A stretch of DNA of 64,000 nt from Streptomyces abikoensis (GCF_014648775.1 NZ_BMRT01000001.1:620001-684000), one strand, 5' to 3'; counted from the stretch's first letter, positions 15,513 through 25,038 are shown. Notes: generated by a model from the sequence alone, not told the origin. Numbers and translations are program-made.

Positions 15513-16796
15513 GTGACCGACTGCTTTGCTGACAGGGAAGGCCTCACCCGGCCGGTCGGTGAATCGGAAGCCGACGCGTATGTGCGCGGCATCTCATTCA
15601 AGACCGGCCCGCCCCGCCTTCTCGGTGTCGAACTGGAATGGCTCGTCCACGATCTGCACGACCCCACCCGCCCCGTCGCGCCGCACCGGCTCGCGGAGGC
15701 CGCCGACCGGGTGGGCGCACTGCCGCTGAGGTCGCTGTTCACGGTCGAACCGGGCGGCCAGCTGGAGTTCAGCTCCCAGCCCGCGGAGTCCCTCGCCGCC
15801 TGTGTCGCGGACGTCTCCGCCGATCTCTCCCTCGCCCGCGCGGAGCTGCGCGAGCTGGGCCTGACGCTGGCCGGGTACGGCAAGGAGCCGTGGGGCGAGC
15901 CCCCGAGGGTCCGCAGCACCCCTCGCTACAACGCGATGGAGGTCTACTACGACCGCATCAACGGCGCCGGGCGCAATGTCATGTGCCGCACGGCGTCGGT
16001 GCAGGTCTGTGTGGACGCCGGGTACGAGGGGCCGGGGCCGCTGGGGTATCTGCGGCGCTGGCGGCTGGCCCATCTGCTGGGCGCGGTGCTGTCGGCGTCG
16101 TTCGCCAACTCGCCGCTGCTCCACGGCCGCCCGTCGGGCTGGCGGTCGAGCCGGCAGGCCTGCTACGCGCGGATGGATCCGGGGCGGACGGTGGCCCCGC
16201 CGGACTGGCACGATCCGAGGGCGGCCTGGGCGGCGTACGCGCTGGACGCGAAGGTGATGTTCGTCCGGTCCGAGGACGAGCCGTGGGCCGTGCAGCAGGG
16301 GCTGCCGCTGCGGCAGTGGACGCGCACCGGGCAGCCCCGGCAGGCCACGGCCGACGATGTGGCGTACCACCTGACCACGCTGTTCCCGCCCATAAGGCCC
16401 CGGGGCCACCTGGAGCTGCGGATGATCGACGCGCAGCGGGGCGAGGACGGCTGGATGGTGCCGCTGGCGGTCACGGCGGCGCTGTTCGACGACCCGTCGG
16501 CGGCGGAGACCGCCTACCGGGCGGTCAAGGGGCTGGGCGACGTCCCGGGCCGGGAGCCGCCGCCGAGGAACGCGCTGTGGCGGCGGGCGGCCCGGCACGG
16601 GCTGGCCGATCCCGAGCTCCACGCGGCGGCGGTGGCCTGTTTCGCGGCCGCGCGGGAGGCGCTGCCCCGGCTGGGGGCGCCGCCCCGGGTGCTCGACGCC
16701 GTCGAGGAGTTCACCGGCCGGTATGTGGAACGGGGCCGTTGTCCCGCCGACGATCTGCTGGATCTGGTGGGGGCACGGCAGGGGGGCGGGTCGTGA
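15513..16796 (+). CDS. egtA: ergothioneine biosynthesis glutamate-cysteine ligase EgtA
   Basis: 427 residues from GTG 15513; GGGAGG at 15499-15504 gives an 8-nt spacer. GTG 15507 is also possible but would leave only 2 nt. The glutamate-cysteine ligase signature FKTGPPRLLGVELEWLVHD is at the N-terminus, and the substrate/ATP region PRYNAMEVYYD and the HLELRMIDAQRGEDGWMVPL string match the GCS2/EgtA family. It makes gamma-glutamylcysteine, the sulfur donor for EgtB. It is first in a four-gene operon in which every junction overlaps. A Streptomyces-style -10 (TAGGTT, 15444-15449) lies upstream. Confidence 0.95.
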   Translation: MTDCFADREGLTRPVGESEADAYVRGISFKTGPPRLLGVELEWLVHDLHDPTRPVAPHRLAEAADRVGALPLRSLFTVEPGGQLEFSSQPAESLAACVADVSADLSLARAELRELGLTLAGYGKEPWGEPPRVRSTPRYNAMEVYYDRINGAGRNVMCRTASVQVCVDAGYEGPGPLGYLRRWRLAHLLGAVLSASFANSPLLHGRPSGWRSSRQACYARMDPGRTVAPPDWHDPRAAWAAYALDAKVMFVRSEDEPWAVQQGLPLRQWTRTGQPRQATADDVAYHLTTLFPPIRPRGHLELRMIDAQRGEDGWMVPLAVTAALFDDPSAAETAYRAVKGLGDVPGREPPPRNALWRRAARHGLADPELHAAAVACFAAAREALPRLGAPPRVLDAVEEFTGRYVERGRCPADDLLDLVGARQGGGS

Positions 16797-18124
16797 GGCC
16801 CGCCCCCGGGTCCGGCCCGGCCGCCCTGCGGGAGCGGGCCGCGAGTGCCCTGCTCGCCGCTCGCGCGCGCACCCGCGCGCTGACGACTTGTGTGGACGAG
16901 CGGGAGCTCGTCGCCCAGCACTCCCCGCTGATGTCCCCGCTGGTGTGGGATCTCGCCCACATCGGCAATCAGGAGGAGCTGTGGCTGTTGCGGGCCGTGG
17001 CCGGGCAGGAGGCGCTGCGGCCCGAGCTCGACCCGGTGTACGACGCCTTCGAGCATCCCCGGGCGGAGCGGCCGTCGCTGCCGCTGCTGCCCCCGCGCGA
17101 GGCCCACGCCTACGCTGCCGATGTGCGCGGCAGGGTGCTGGACGTGCTGGAGCGGGCGCCCGTGGAGGGCGGGGGGCCGCTGCTGGCGGGCAGCTTCGCC
17201 TTCGGCATGATCGCGCAGCATGAGCAGCAGCACGACGAGACGATGCTCATCACGCATCAGTTGCGGGCCGGCCCGGCGGCGCTGACGGCGCCCGAGCCGC
17301 CGTCCGCCGCGCCGGACGCGGCGCTGCTGCCGGCGGAAGTGCTGGTGGAGGGCGGCCCGTTCACCATGGGCACATCCACGGAGCCCTGGGCGCTGGACAA
17401 CGAGCGGCCGGCCCACCCCCGGCTGGTGGCGTCGTTCTTCATCGACACGCTGCCGGTGAGCAACGGCGCGTATCTGCGCTTCGTCGAGGACGGCGGTTAC
17501 GCGGACCCGCGCTGGTGGCGTCCGGAGGGCTGGGAGCAGGTGCGCCGCCACTCCCTGGTGGCCCCGCTGTTCTGGCGGCGCGAGGGCGGCGCGTGGCTGC
17601 GGCGGCGGTTCGGGGTGACCGAGCCCGTGCCGCCCGACGAGCCGGTGCTGCACGTGAGCTGGTACGAGGCCGCGGCGTACGCGGCGTGGGCCGGGCGGCG
17701 GCTGCCCACGGAGGCCGAGTGGGAGAAGGCCGCCCGGCACGACCCGGCCTCGGGGCGCTCCCGGCGCTATCCGTGGGGCGATGACGATCCCACCCCCGAG
17801 CACGCCAACCTCGGCCAGCGCCATCTGCGTCCGGCGCCGGTGGGCGCCTACGCGCGGGGTGCGTCCCCGCTGGGGGTGCGGCAGCTGATCGGGGACGTCT
17901 GGGAGTGGACGGCGAGCGACTTCCTGCCGTACCCGGGGTTCCGGGCGTTCCCCTACCGGGAGTACTCCGAGGTGTTCTTCGGCGACGGCCTGAAGGTGCT
18001 GCGCGGTGGTTCCTTCGCCGTCGACCCGGTGGCCTGCCGGGGGACGTTCCGCAACTGGGACCTGCCCGTCCGCCGGCAGATCTTCTCCGGCTTCCGCACG
18101 GCGCGCGACGCGGAACCCGTCTGA
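16793..18124 (+). CDS. egtB: ergothioneine biosynthesis sulfoxide synthase EgtB
   Basis: 443 residues from GTG 16793, which overlaps the egtA stop. The N-terminal DinB-like domain carries the iron ligands in MIAQHEQQHDETM (HxxxHxE). The C-terminal formylglycine-generating-enzyme-like domain shows GGPFTMGTSTEPWALDNERP, LPTEAEWEKAARHD, GDVWEWTASDF and LRGGSFAVDP ... GFRTARD. It uses O2 and iron to join gamma-glutamylcysteine to hercynine as a sulfoxide. Length and motifs are normal for the family. Confidence 0.97.
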   Translation: MRPAPGSGPAALRERAASALLAARARTRALTTCVDERELVAQHSPLMSPLVWDLAHIGNQEELWLLRAVAGQEALRPELDPVYDAFEHPRAERPSLPLLPPREAHAYAADVRGRVLDVLERAPVEGGGPLLAGSFAFGMIAQHEQQHDETMLITHQLRAGPAALTAPEPPSAAPDAALLPAEVLVEGGPFTMGTSTEPWALDNERPAHPRLVASFFIDTLPVSNGAYLRFVEDGGYADPRWWRPEGWEQVRRHSLVAPLFWRREGGAWLRRRFGVTEPVPPDEPVLHVSWYEAAAYAAWAGRRLPTEAEWEKAARHDPASGRSRRYPWGDDDPTPEHANLGQRHLRPAPVGAYARGASPLGVRQLIGDVWEWTASDFLPYPGFRAFPYREYSEVFFGDGLKVLRGGSFAVDPVACRGTFRNWDLPVRRQIFSGFRTARDAEPV

Positions 18125-18924
18125 TGTGCCGCCACATCGCGGTCCTGGGCCCCGACGCCCCGCTCGCCGAAAGCCTGACGGATCCGCCGTACTCGCTCGT
18201 CCGCCAGTCCTGGGCGCCGCGTCACCAGCGGAACGGGACGGTCAACGCGGACGGCTTCGGCGTGGGCTGGTACGCGCCGGGCGACCCGCTGCCCGCCCGC
18301 TACCGGCGGGCCGGGCCCGTCTGGGGCGACGAGTCGTTCGCCGACATCGCCCGGGTGGTAAGGACCCGGGCGCTGCTGGCCGCCGTGCGCGACGCGACGT
18401 TCGCGGGCGGGGACGGGGAGGCCGCCGCGGCGCCCTTCGCGAGCGGCCCCTGGCTGTTCAGCCACAACGGGGCCGTCGCCGGCTGGCCCGACACGGCGGA
18501 GACGCTGGTCCCGCTGCTGCCGCCGGGCGCGTTGCTGCGGCTCACCGCCCGCTGCGACTCGGCGTTCGTCTGGGCGCTGGTGGAGCACCGGCTGCTGGGC
18601 GGCGAACCGCTGGGGCGGGCGCTGGCCGGGACGGTCGCGGCGCTGGCGCGGGCCGCTCCCGCCTCGCGGCTCAATCTGCTGCTCACGGACGGCGCACAGA
18701 TCGCCGCCACGGCGTGGGGCGATTCGCTCTGGTACCGGGCCGGGCCCGGTGAGCGCACGGTCGTGGCCTCCGAGCCGTACGACGACGCGCCGGGCTGGAG
18801 CGAGGTCCCCGACCGGTCGCTGCTGACGGCCGACCGCACCGGCGTGGCCGTCTCTTCTCTCTCCCCACCCACCTCACGCATCGCACGCTTTCCGGATTCC
18901 CCGCGCAAGGAGCCCGTTCAGTGA
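18124..18924 (+). CDS. egtC: ergothioneine biosynthesis amidohydrolase EgtC
   Basis: 266 residues. Its ATG shares one base with the egtB stop. It starts MCRHIAVLG, so Cys2 becomes the N-terminal nucleophile after Met removal, as in class II glutamine amidotransferases. The loop QRNGTVNADGFGVGWY and the FSHNGAVAGWP strand match EgtC. It removes the gamma-glutamyl group from the EgtB product. The last residues read through a short Pro-rich tail before the GTGA overlap with egtD. Confidence 0.96.
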   Translation: MCRHIAVLGPDAPLAESLTDPPYSLVRQSWAPRHQRNGTVNADGFGVGWYAPGDPLPARYRRAGPVWGDESFADIARVVRTRALLAAVRDATFAGGDGEAAAAPFASGPWLFSHNGAVAGWPDTAETLVPLLPPGALLRLTARCDSAFVWALVEHRLLGGEPLGRALAGTVAALARAAPASRLNLLLTDGAQIAATAWGDSLWYRAGPGERTVVASEPYDDAPGWSEVPDRSLLTADRTGVAVSSLSPPTSRIARFPDSPRKEPVQ

Positions 18925-19883
18925 GTCCGTTCGTCCTCACCCGTACCCTCCCCCTCGACGCCACGGCCGCCGCGCTGCGCGCCGACGTCTCCGAGGGCTT
19001 GACCCGCTCACCGAAGGAGCTCCCGCCGAAGTGGTTCTACGACGCCCGGGGCAGTGAGCTGTTCGACGAGATCACCCTGCTGCCGGAGTACTACCCGACG
19101 CGTGCCGAGCGCGAGATCCTCATCGCCCGCGCCGGGGAGATCGCCGCCGCGACCGGGGCCCGTACGCTCGTCGAGCTCGGTTCGGGCTCCTCGGACAAGA
19201 CCCGGCACCTCCTCGCCGAACTGTCGGCACTGGAGGTGTACGTCCCCGTCGACGTCAGCGAGTCCGCCCTGGCCGGGGCGGCGGAGACGCTGCTGGCCGA
19301 GCATCCGTCGCTGACGGTGCACGCGCTGGTCGCCGACTTCCAGTACGGGCTCGCGCTGCCGGACGCCCCGGGGCCCCGGCTGGTCGCGTTCCTCGGCGGC
19401 ACGATCGGCAATCTGCTGCCGCCGGAGCGGGCGGTGTTCCTCGCGGGCATCCGCGCGGGGCTCGCCGAGGGCGACGCGCTGCTGCTGGGCACCGACCTGG
19501 TCAAGGACGAGAGCGTGCTGGTGCCCGCCTACGACGACGCGCGCGGGGTGACCGCCGCGTTCAACAAGAACGTCCTCACCGTCATCAATCGCGAGCTCGA
19601 AGCGGACTTCGACCCCGACGACTTCGACCACGTGGCCCTGTGGGACGCGCGGCGGGAGTGGATCGAGATGCGGCTGCGCGCCCGGGGCCCGGTGGTGGCG
19701 AAGATCCAGGCGCTGGACCTGGCGGTCACCTTCGAGGCGGGCGAGGAGCTGCGGACGGAGGTGTCGGCGAAGTTCCGTCAGGAGGGCGTGCGGAGGGAGC
19801 TGGCCGCCGCCGGCCTCGATCTCACCCACTGGTGGACCGACCGGGCGGGACGCTTCGCCCTGTCACTGGCGGTACCCGTGTGA
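18921..19883 (+). CDS. egtD: L-histidine N(alpha)-methyltransferase EgtD
   Basis: 320 residues from a GTG overlapping the egtC stop. Features of EgtD: PKEL..KWFYDARGSELFDEIT near the N-terminus, the SAM site LVELGSGSSDKTRHLL, and LGGTIGNLLP. The histidine-binding region YDDARGVTAAFNKNVLTVIN (Tyr/Asn) and the terminal SAKF...L..AGL are also present. It trimethylates histidine to hercynine, the first step of the pathway. No egtE (PLP C-S lyase) follows; the operon ends in a hairpin 18 bp later, so the last step must be encoded elsewhere. Confidence 0.97.
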   Translation: MSPFVLTRTLPLDATAAALRADVSEGLTRSPKELPPKWFYDARGSELFDEITLLPEYYPTRAEREILIARAGEIAAATGARTLVELGSGSSDKTRHLLAELSALEVYVPVDVSESALAGAAETLLAEHPSLTVHALVADFQYGLALPDAPGPRLVAFLGGTIGNLLPPERAVFLAGIRAGLAEGDALLLGTDLVKDESVLVPAYDDARGVTAAFNKNVLTVINRELEADFDPDDFDHVALWDARREWIEMRLRARGPVVAKIQALDLAVTFEAGEELRTEVSAKFRQEGVRRELAAAGLDLTHWWTDRAGRFALSLAVPV

Positions 19884-19900
19884 GGGGAGGGGTCCACATC

Positions 19901-19939
19901 CGCCGGTGCCGGTGAGATCACCATCTCATCGCACCGGCG
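19901..19939 (+). terminator. hairpin terminator after the egt operon
   Basis: CGCCGGTG (19901-19908) pairs with CACCGGCG (19932-19939). Inside, TGAGAT (19913-19918) pairs with ATCTCA (19923-19928) around a CACC loop. There is no U tract, as is usual in Streptomyces. Confidence 0.7.
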
Positions 19940-20004
19940 CGCCGGGGCGTGGTTCAATTCCGTGCGTGAAACCGCCCGTAGCCCCCCGCAGATTCGAGTA
20001 GCGC

Positions 20005-22017
20005 ATGGTCGAGCCGCTGCGCCCCGGCGACCCCCGGCGTATTGGCCCGTACCGGCTGGAGGGCCGGCTGGGCGCGGGCGGCATGGGGCAGGTGTTCCTC
20101 GGCGCGTCGCCGTCGGGCCGGAAGGTCGCGGTGAAGCTGATCCTCCCGGAGCTGGCGAACGCGCCGCAGTTCCGGGCCCGTTTCAAACGCGAGGTCGACG
20201 CGGCTCGCCAGGTCGGCGGCTTCCACACCGCCCAGGTCGTCGACGCCGACCCGGACGCCGCGTCGCCCTGGCTGGTCACCGCCTTCATCCCCGGCCCCAC
20301 CCTGCAACGGACCGTCGCCGAAAACGGCCCGCTCGCCCCCGACGCCGTGCTCCGCCTCGGCGCCGGGCTCGCCGAGGGGCTCGCGGCCATCCACCGCTGC
20401 GGGCTCGTCCACCGCGACCTCAAACCCGGCAACGTCATCATGGCCGACGACGGCCCCCGCATCATCGACTTCGGCGTGGCCCACGCCCCGGGCGACGCGA
20501 TGACCCGCACGGGCTCGGTCATCGGCACGTACGCCTATATGTCGCCGGAACAGATACGCGCCGAGACCGTCTCCCCGGCGAGCGACGTGTTCGCCCTCGG
20601 CTCGGTGCTGGCCTTCGCCGCCACCGGGCGCGCCCCCTTCGACGCGACGTCCGTGCCGGCCATCGTCCACCGGGTGACCGGCGAACCGCCCCGGCTCGAC
20701 GGCCTGTCGGGCGAGCTGTACGAGCTGGTGGCCGCCTGCCTGGCCAAGGAGCCGGCCGACCGGCCGTCCACCGAGGACGTCCTCGAGCGGCTGTCGGTCA
20801 CGGGCCCCGGCACCGCACTGCCCGTCGCACTGCCCGTCGCGCCACCCGACGCACCACCCGCCTCGCCGCCGAGCACCGCGCCCGTCGTCCCCGGCAAGCC
20901 GCTCGCCCGGCGGTCGGTGCTGTTCGGCGGAGCGGCGGCCGCGGTCGCGATACCCGCGTACTTCTTGTGGCCGAAATCCGGTGACGGCGGGTCCGGTGAC
21001 AGCAAGTCCGGTGGCGACGGGTCCGGTGGGGACGGCAAGGACCCCGCACTGCCCGTCGCACGTCTCTCCGGCCACACCAGTCAGGTGGAGTGCCTCGCCT
21101 TCAGTCCGGACGGCAGGACCCTGGCCAGCGGCGACTTCAACGGGACCGTGCGGCTGTGGGACGTCGGCACCGGCAACGCGATCACCACGTTCAAGGGGCA
21201 GGGGCATACCGGGTGGGTCATGTCCCTGGTCTTCGGACGGGACGGGCAGACGCTGTACTCCGGAGGCTTCGACAAGACGCTGAAGGGCTGGGACGTGCGC
21301 AGCGGCCTGCCGCGCGACGTCGCCTCGTACGACGGCCAGTTCGACAGCGTCGGCTGTCTGGCGCTCTCCCCCGACGGCACGACGCTCGCCGTGGGCGTGG
21401 GCAGCAGGGTCGAGTTGACGGACCTGTCCACCGGCCGCCGTACCGTCACCTTCACCGGGCACACCGGCAGCATGCATGACATCGCGTTCAGCCCCGACGG
21501 CAGGTCCGTGGCCAGCGTGGCCGCCGACACCAAGGCGAACAGCGTGGTCCAGCTGTGGGACGCCGGCACCGGGCGTGGCATCAAGAGCCTCACCGGTACC
21601 GACGGCAAGACCTTCTCCTCGGTGACGTTCAGCCCGGACGGCAGGACCGTCATGGCCTCCGGCACGGGCGTCCACCTGTGGGACGTCGGCACCGGCGACC
21701 GCGTCGCGACGCTCACGGACGCCCACCCGTACCTGGAGACGGCGGCGTACCGCCCGGGCAAGGCGGTGATCGCGGGCGCGGGCGGTGTCCGCGAGCCCAA
21801 CATCAAGGACGGCACCGGCAAGACCGTCAGCCTCTGGGACGTGGCCACCAGACAGGTGACCACCACGCTGAAGGCCGTCATGCCCGAGTCGCGGCACGAC
21901 ACCTCGATCTCGAAGCTGGCGTTCAGCCCGGACGGCAAGCTGCTGGCGGCCGGGGTCAACCAGGTCGGCGCGAGCGACGAGAAGGCCACCTCGATCCAGC
22001 TCTGGAAACTCCCCTGA
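20005..22017 (+). CDS. Ser/Thr protein kinase with C-terminal WD40 propeller (paralogue 1)
   Basis: 670 residues. Kinase domain about 15-275: glycine loop LGAGGMGQV, ATP Lys K44 (VAVKLI), catalytic HRDLKPGN, DFG in IIDFGVAHA, and PEQIRAE in the substrate loop; all active residues are present. A Pro/Ala linker and one TM helix (SVLFGGAAAAVAIPAYFLW) follow. The extracellular region then opens with a low-complexity GGDGSGGDGK stretch and holds a WD40 domain with about seven blades (VRLWDVGTG, LKGWDVRSG, VQLWDAGTG, VHLWDVGTG, VSLWDVATR, IQLWKLP ends). The propeller probably binds a protein or cell-wall ligand. A paralogue follows directly. Confidence 0.95.
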   Translation: MVEPLRPGDPRRIGPYRLEGRLGAGGMGQVFLGASPSGRKVAVKLILPELANAPQFRARFKREVDAARQVGGFHTAQVVDADPDAASPWLVTAFIPGPTLQRTVAENGPLAPDAVLRLGAGLAEGLAAIHRCGLVHRDLKPGNVIMADDGPRIIDFGVAHAPGDAMTRTGSVIGTYAYMSPEQIRAETVSPASDVFALGSVLAFAATGRAPFDATSVPAIVHRVTGEPPRLDGLSGELYELVAACLAKEPADRPSTEDVLERLSVTGPGTALPVALPVAPPDAPPASPPSTAPVVPGKPLARRSVLFGGAAAAVAIPAYFLWPKSGDGGSGDSKSGGDGSGGDGKDPALPVARLSGHTSQVECLAFSPDGRTLASGDFNGTVRLWDVGTGNAITTFKGQGHTGWVMSLVFGRDGQTLYSGGFDKTLKGWDVRSGLPRDVASYDGQFDSVGCLALSPDGTTLAVGVGSRVELTDLSTGRRTVTFTGHTGSMHDIAFSPDGRSVASVAADTKANSVVQLWDAGTGRGIKSLTGTDGKTFSSVTFSPDGRTVMASGTGVHLWDVGTGDRVATLTDAHPYLETAAYRPGKAVIAGAGGVREPNIKDGTGKTVSLWDVATRQVTTTLKAVMPESRHDTSISKLAFSPDGKLLAAGVNQVGASDEKATSIQLWKLP

Positions 22018-22068
22018 CCTCTCTTGACCTCCTTGACCTCCCCTGATCTCCCCCGACGGACGGTATCC

Positions 22069-24414
22069 ATGGACGCGTTGTTGCCCGACGACCCCCGCTC
22101 GGTCGGCCCCTACCGGCTGGACGGCCGGCTGGGCGCGGGCGGCATGGGACAGGTCTACGCCGGCACGTCGCCCGGCGGCCGGAGGGTGGCGGTGAAGCTG
22201 ATCCGTCCGGAGCTGGCCGACACCCCGCAGTTCCGGGCCCGTTTCAAACGCGAGGTCGACGCGGCACGGCAGGTCGGCGGCTTCCACACCGCCCAGGTCG
22301 TCGACGCGGACCCGGACGCGGCGTCCCCTTGGCTGGTCACCGCGTTCATACCGGGGCCGACGCTCCACCAGGTCGTCAGGGAGCGGGGCCCGCTCACGCC
22401 GGACGCGGTCCTGCGGCTCGGCGCGGGGCTCGCGGAAGGGCTGGCCGCCATCCACGGGTGCGGCCTCGTCCACCGCGACCTGAAGCCCGGCAACGTCATC
22501 CTCGCGGAGGACGGCCCGCGCATCATCGACTTCGGCATCGCCCGTGCGGTGGACGCCAGTTCGCTGACCGCCACCGGCGCGGTCATCGGTACGTACGCGT
22601 ACATGTCGCCCGAGCAGATCCGCGCCGACCGGGCGGGCCCGGCCAGCGACGTCTTCGCGCTCGGCTCGGTACTGGGCTTCGCGGCCACGGGCCACAGCCC
22701 GTTCGACGCGCCCACGCTTCTGGCGGTCGTCCAGCGCATCCTGGACGACCCGCCCGCGCTCGACGGCGTCGACGGCGAACTGCGCCGCCTGCTGGCCGCG
22801 TGCCTCGCCAAGGAACCGACGGAACGCCCGCCGGTCACCGGCCTCCCCGAACGGTTCGCGGCCGCGGCGGATGAGGAGGCGGCCGTGCCGCCGGAACGGA
22901 TGGTGGCCCCGGCGCCGGGGCAACGCGGCATGCCGCCGACCCGGGCGGAGGGCGCTACGACGATGCCTCCGGCGGAACACGGGACATCGGAGCGCACGAC
23001 GCCGTTGCCTCCGGCGGAGCAGGCCATGCCGGTGACTCCGGCGGGGCACAGCGCACCGGTGCACCCGGGGGAACACACCACGCCGCTCACCCCGGGGGGC
23101 CGGGCGCGTCCGGCCACCCCCGCGGGGCGGCCCTGGCCCGCGACGGTGGCGGACCCGCGTGCGGGCACCGGCGCGACGCCGGGCGGAGGCGCAGCCGCAC
23201 AGGCGAACCCGTACGCCGCTACCCGAACGAGCCCGGCGCAGCCCGCGCATGCGGGCGCGGGCGCGACGCCGGACGCAGGCCCAGGTGCGCCCCCGGGCAC
23301 GGGCGCCGCCGCACAGGCGAACCCGTACGCCTTGGGCGCGGGAGTCGCCCCGGCTGCGGGCCCGGCGGCCCCGACGGCGCCGGCCCCGACCGCCCCCACC
23401 CCGGCCGGAGGCCGCAAGGTGTCCCGGCGTGCGCTCCTCATCGGCGGCCTCTCCGTCGTCGCGACCGCCGCCGCCATCGCCGTCCCCGTCGTCCTGCTCG
23501 ACGACTCGGGCACCCCGTCCGCCCCCGGGGCGGACGGCGCCACCCTCGACGGCGCCTCCAGCGCGCAGGAGCTCGCCTACGGAGCCGACGGCAGAACGCT
23601 GCTCGTCTCCGCCGGGGACGGCACCATCTGGACCTGGTACCTGGCCGCCGGGAGCAAGACGACCTCGCAGATCGGCATCCCCAAGTACGAGCAGGCCAAC
23701 GTGTTCACCCGGGACGGCAAGACCCTCTTCCGGGCGGACGAGAACCGGATCCTGGCGTGGGACGTGGCCTCCGGCCGTACCACCGGCACGTTCACCGGCG
23801 TCACGAACTACCGGCTCCAGGACGGCTTCGTCAACTCCCTGGACGTGAGCCCGGACGGCAGGACCCTGGCCGCGAGCACCCCGCAGGGCCTGTACCTGTG
23901 GGACATACCCTCGGGCCGCAGACTCGCCGTCCACGAGGACGTGAAGAACGGCCCGGCCGCGTTCAGCCCGGACGGCAAGACGCTGGCGACCGGAAGCCCC
24001 CTCCAGCTGCGGCGGATGCCCGACGACCGGACGCTGCTCACCGTCGACGGAACCGAAGGCGGGCGGTATGCGGCCTTCAGCCCGGACGGCCAACTCCTCG
24101 CCGCGGTGAACAGGGGCACCATCCTGCTGTGGAACACCGCGTCCCGGCAGGAGGTCGCCACCCTCAAGGGCGACGGGGAACTCATCCAGGCCGTGGCCTT
24201 CCACCCGGGTGGCCGGATCCTGGCCGGCGGCGACATGGGCGGCAAGGTCTCCCTGTGGGACACGACATCGGGGCAGGTCACCACCACCTTCGACGCCCAC
24301 GTCTCCGTCACGGCGCTGGCGTTCAGGCCGGACGGCAAGGCCCTCGCGGTGGGGCTCAGCCACGGCGCCTCCTCCGGTGGCAGGGACACCGTCCGTATCT
24401 GGCCGGTGCCCTGA
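22069..24414 (+). CDS. Ser/Thr protein kinase with C-terminal WD40 propeller (paralogue 2)
   Basis: 781 residues from ATG 22069; the earlier in-frame start at 22024 lies in a TTGACCTC repeat spacer and is less likely. The kinase domain is nearly identical to paralogue 1 (LGAGGMGQV, VAVKLI, HRDLKPGN, DFGIAR), again with all catalytic residues. The linker of about 200 residues is very different: long Pro/Ala/Thr repeats with two copies of a QANPYA motif and runs of P-G-E-H/P-A-G-H type. The single TM helix (LLIGGLSVVATAAAIAVPVVLL) and a more diverged WD40 domain (ILAWDVASG, LYLWDIPSG, ILLWNTASR, VSLWDTTSG, VRIWPVP) follow. It probably arose by tandem duplication, with the sensor half diverging. 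Confidence 0.94.
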   Translation: MDALLPDDPRSVGPYRLDGRLGAGGMGQVYAGTSPGGRRVAVKLIRPELADTPQFRARFKREVDAARQVGGFHTAQVVDADPDAASPWLVTAFIPGPTLHQVVRERGPLTPDAVLRLGAGLAEGLAAIHGCGLVHRDLKPGNVILAEDGPRIIDFGIARAVDASSLTATGAVIGTYAYMSPEQIRADRAGPASDVFALGSVLGFAATGHSPFDAPTLLAVVQRILDDPPALDGVDGELRRLLAACLAKEPTERPPVTGLPERFAAAADEEAAVPPERMVAPAPGQRGMPPTRAEGATTMPPAEHGTSERTTPLPPAEQAMPVTPAGHSAPVHPGEHTTPLTPGGRARPATPAGRPWPATVADPRAGTGATPGGGAAAQANPYAATRTSPAQPAHAGAGATPDAGPGAPPGTGAAAQANPYALGAGVAPAAGPAAPTAPAPTAPTPAGGRKVSRRALLIGGLSVVATAAAIAVPVVLLDDSGTPSAPGADGATLDGASSAQELAYGADGRTLLVSAGDGTIWTWYLAAGSKTTSQIGIPKYEQANVFTRDGKTLFRADENRILAWDVASGRTTGTFTGVTNYRLQDGFVNSLDVSPDGRTLAASTPQGLYLWDIPSGRRLAVHEDVKNGPAAFSPDGKTLATGSPLQLRRMPDDRTLLTVDGTEGGRYAAFSPDGQLLAAVNRGTILLWNTASRQEVATLKGDGELIQAVAFHPGGRILAGGDMGGKVSLWDTTSGQVTTTFDAHVSVTALAFRPDGKALAVGLSHGASSGGRDTVRIWPVP

Positions 24415-24438
24415 GCACGACCGCGCACGCCACGGTAT

Positions 24439-24444
24439 TAGCCT
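24439..24444 (+). promoter_or_regulatory. -10-like element for a leaderless uspA-type transcript
   Basis: TAGCCT lies 6 nt upstream of the GTG start, and no ribosome-binding site is present. This is the layout of a leaderless Streptomyces transcript. No convincing -35 is seen. Confidence 0.35.
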
Positions 24445-24450
24445 GCCCGT

Positions 24451-24948
24451 GTGAGCGAAAACGTGAGCGAGGATGCGAACGAAGGGCGGAACGCCCCCCT
24501 GCCGTCCGGTTTCGAGCGCGGCACCGACGGCCCCAGGGTCATCGTCGTCGGTGTCGACGGCTCCGACACCTCCTGGCGCGCGGCCGCCTACGCAGCGGGC
24601 CTCGCCCGCCGGCAGAACGCCCTGCTGGCCGTCGTCTACGTCCAGCCCCTCCTCGTGGGCGGGGCCGCCCTGGGCGCCCCGGTGGCGGAGACGACCGAGC
24701 AGGTCGCCGAGGAACTGCTGGCCGAGATCCGCGAGACGACCGAACGCCTGCGGGGCGTCCACGAGGTCCGCTGGCAGTTCCACACCTTCCGCGGCGACCC
24801 CTACACCGGGCTGGTGGAGACGGCCGACGAGCTGAAGGCGGACGCGGTGGTCGTCGGGGCGTCGGAGCAGGCGGGCCACCGCATCGTGGGCTCGGTGGCG
24901 GTCCGGCTGGTGAAGGCGGGGCGGTGGCCGGTGACGGTGGTGCCGTAA
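24451..24948 (+). CDS. universal stress protein (UspA family)
   Basis: 165 residues from GTG 24451. A short acidic N-terminal extension of about 28 residues precedes the Usp fold: VIVVGVDGSDTSWRAAAYAA (strand 1 and helix 1), LLAVVYVQPL, and the C-terminal DAVVVGASEQAGHRIVGSVAVRLVKAGRWPVTVVP. The ATP loop G-x2-G-x9-G(S/T) is degenerate (GASE...GS), so ATP binding is doubtful. Single-domain Usp proteins are soluble dimers induced by stress. It stands alone between the kinases and a secreted SnoaL-like protein. Confidence 0.9.
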   Translation: MSENVSEDANEGRNAPLPSGFERGTDGPRVIVVGVDGSDTSWRAAAYAAGLARRQNALLAVVYVQPLLVGGAALGAPVAETTEQVAEELLAEIRETTERLRGVHEVRWQFHTFRGDPYTGLVETADELKADAVVVGASEQAGHRIVGSVAVRLVKAGRWPVTVVP

Positions 24949-25038
24949 GCACCATCCCGACGTGCCGGATCGGCGGTGCCGGGTGAAGCTGGGGTGACAT
25001 CCCCGCTTGATCACCGACACCACATCGGGAGGCGCCCC

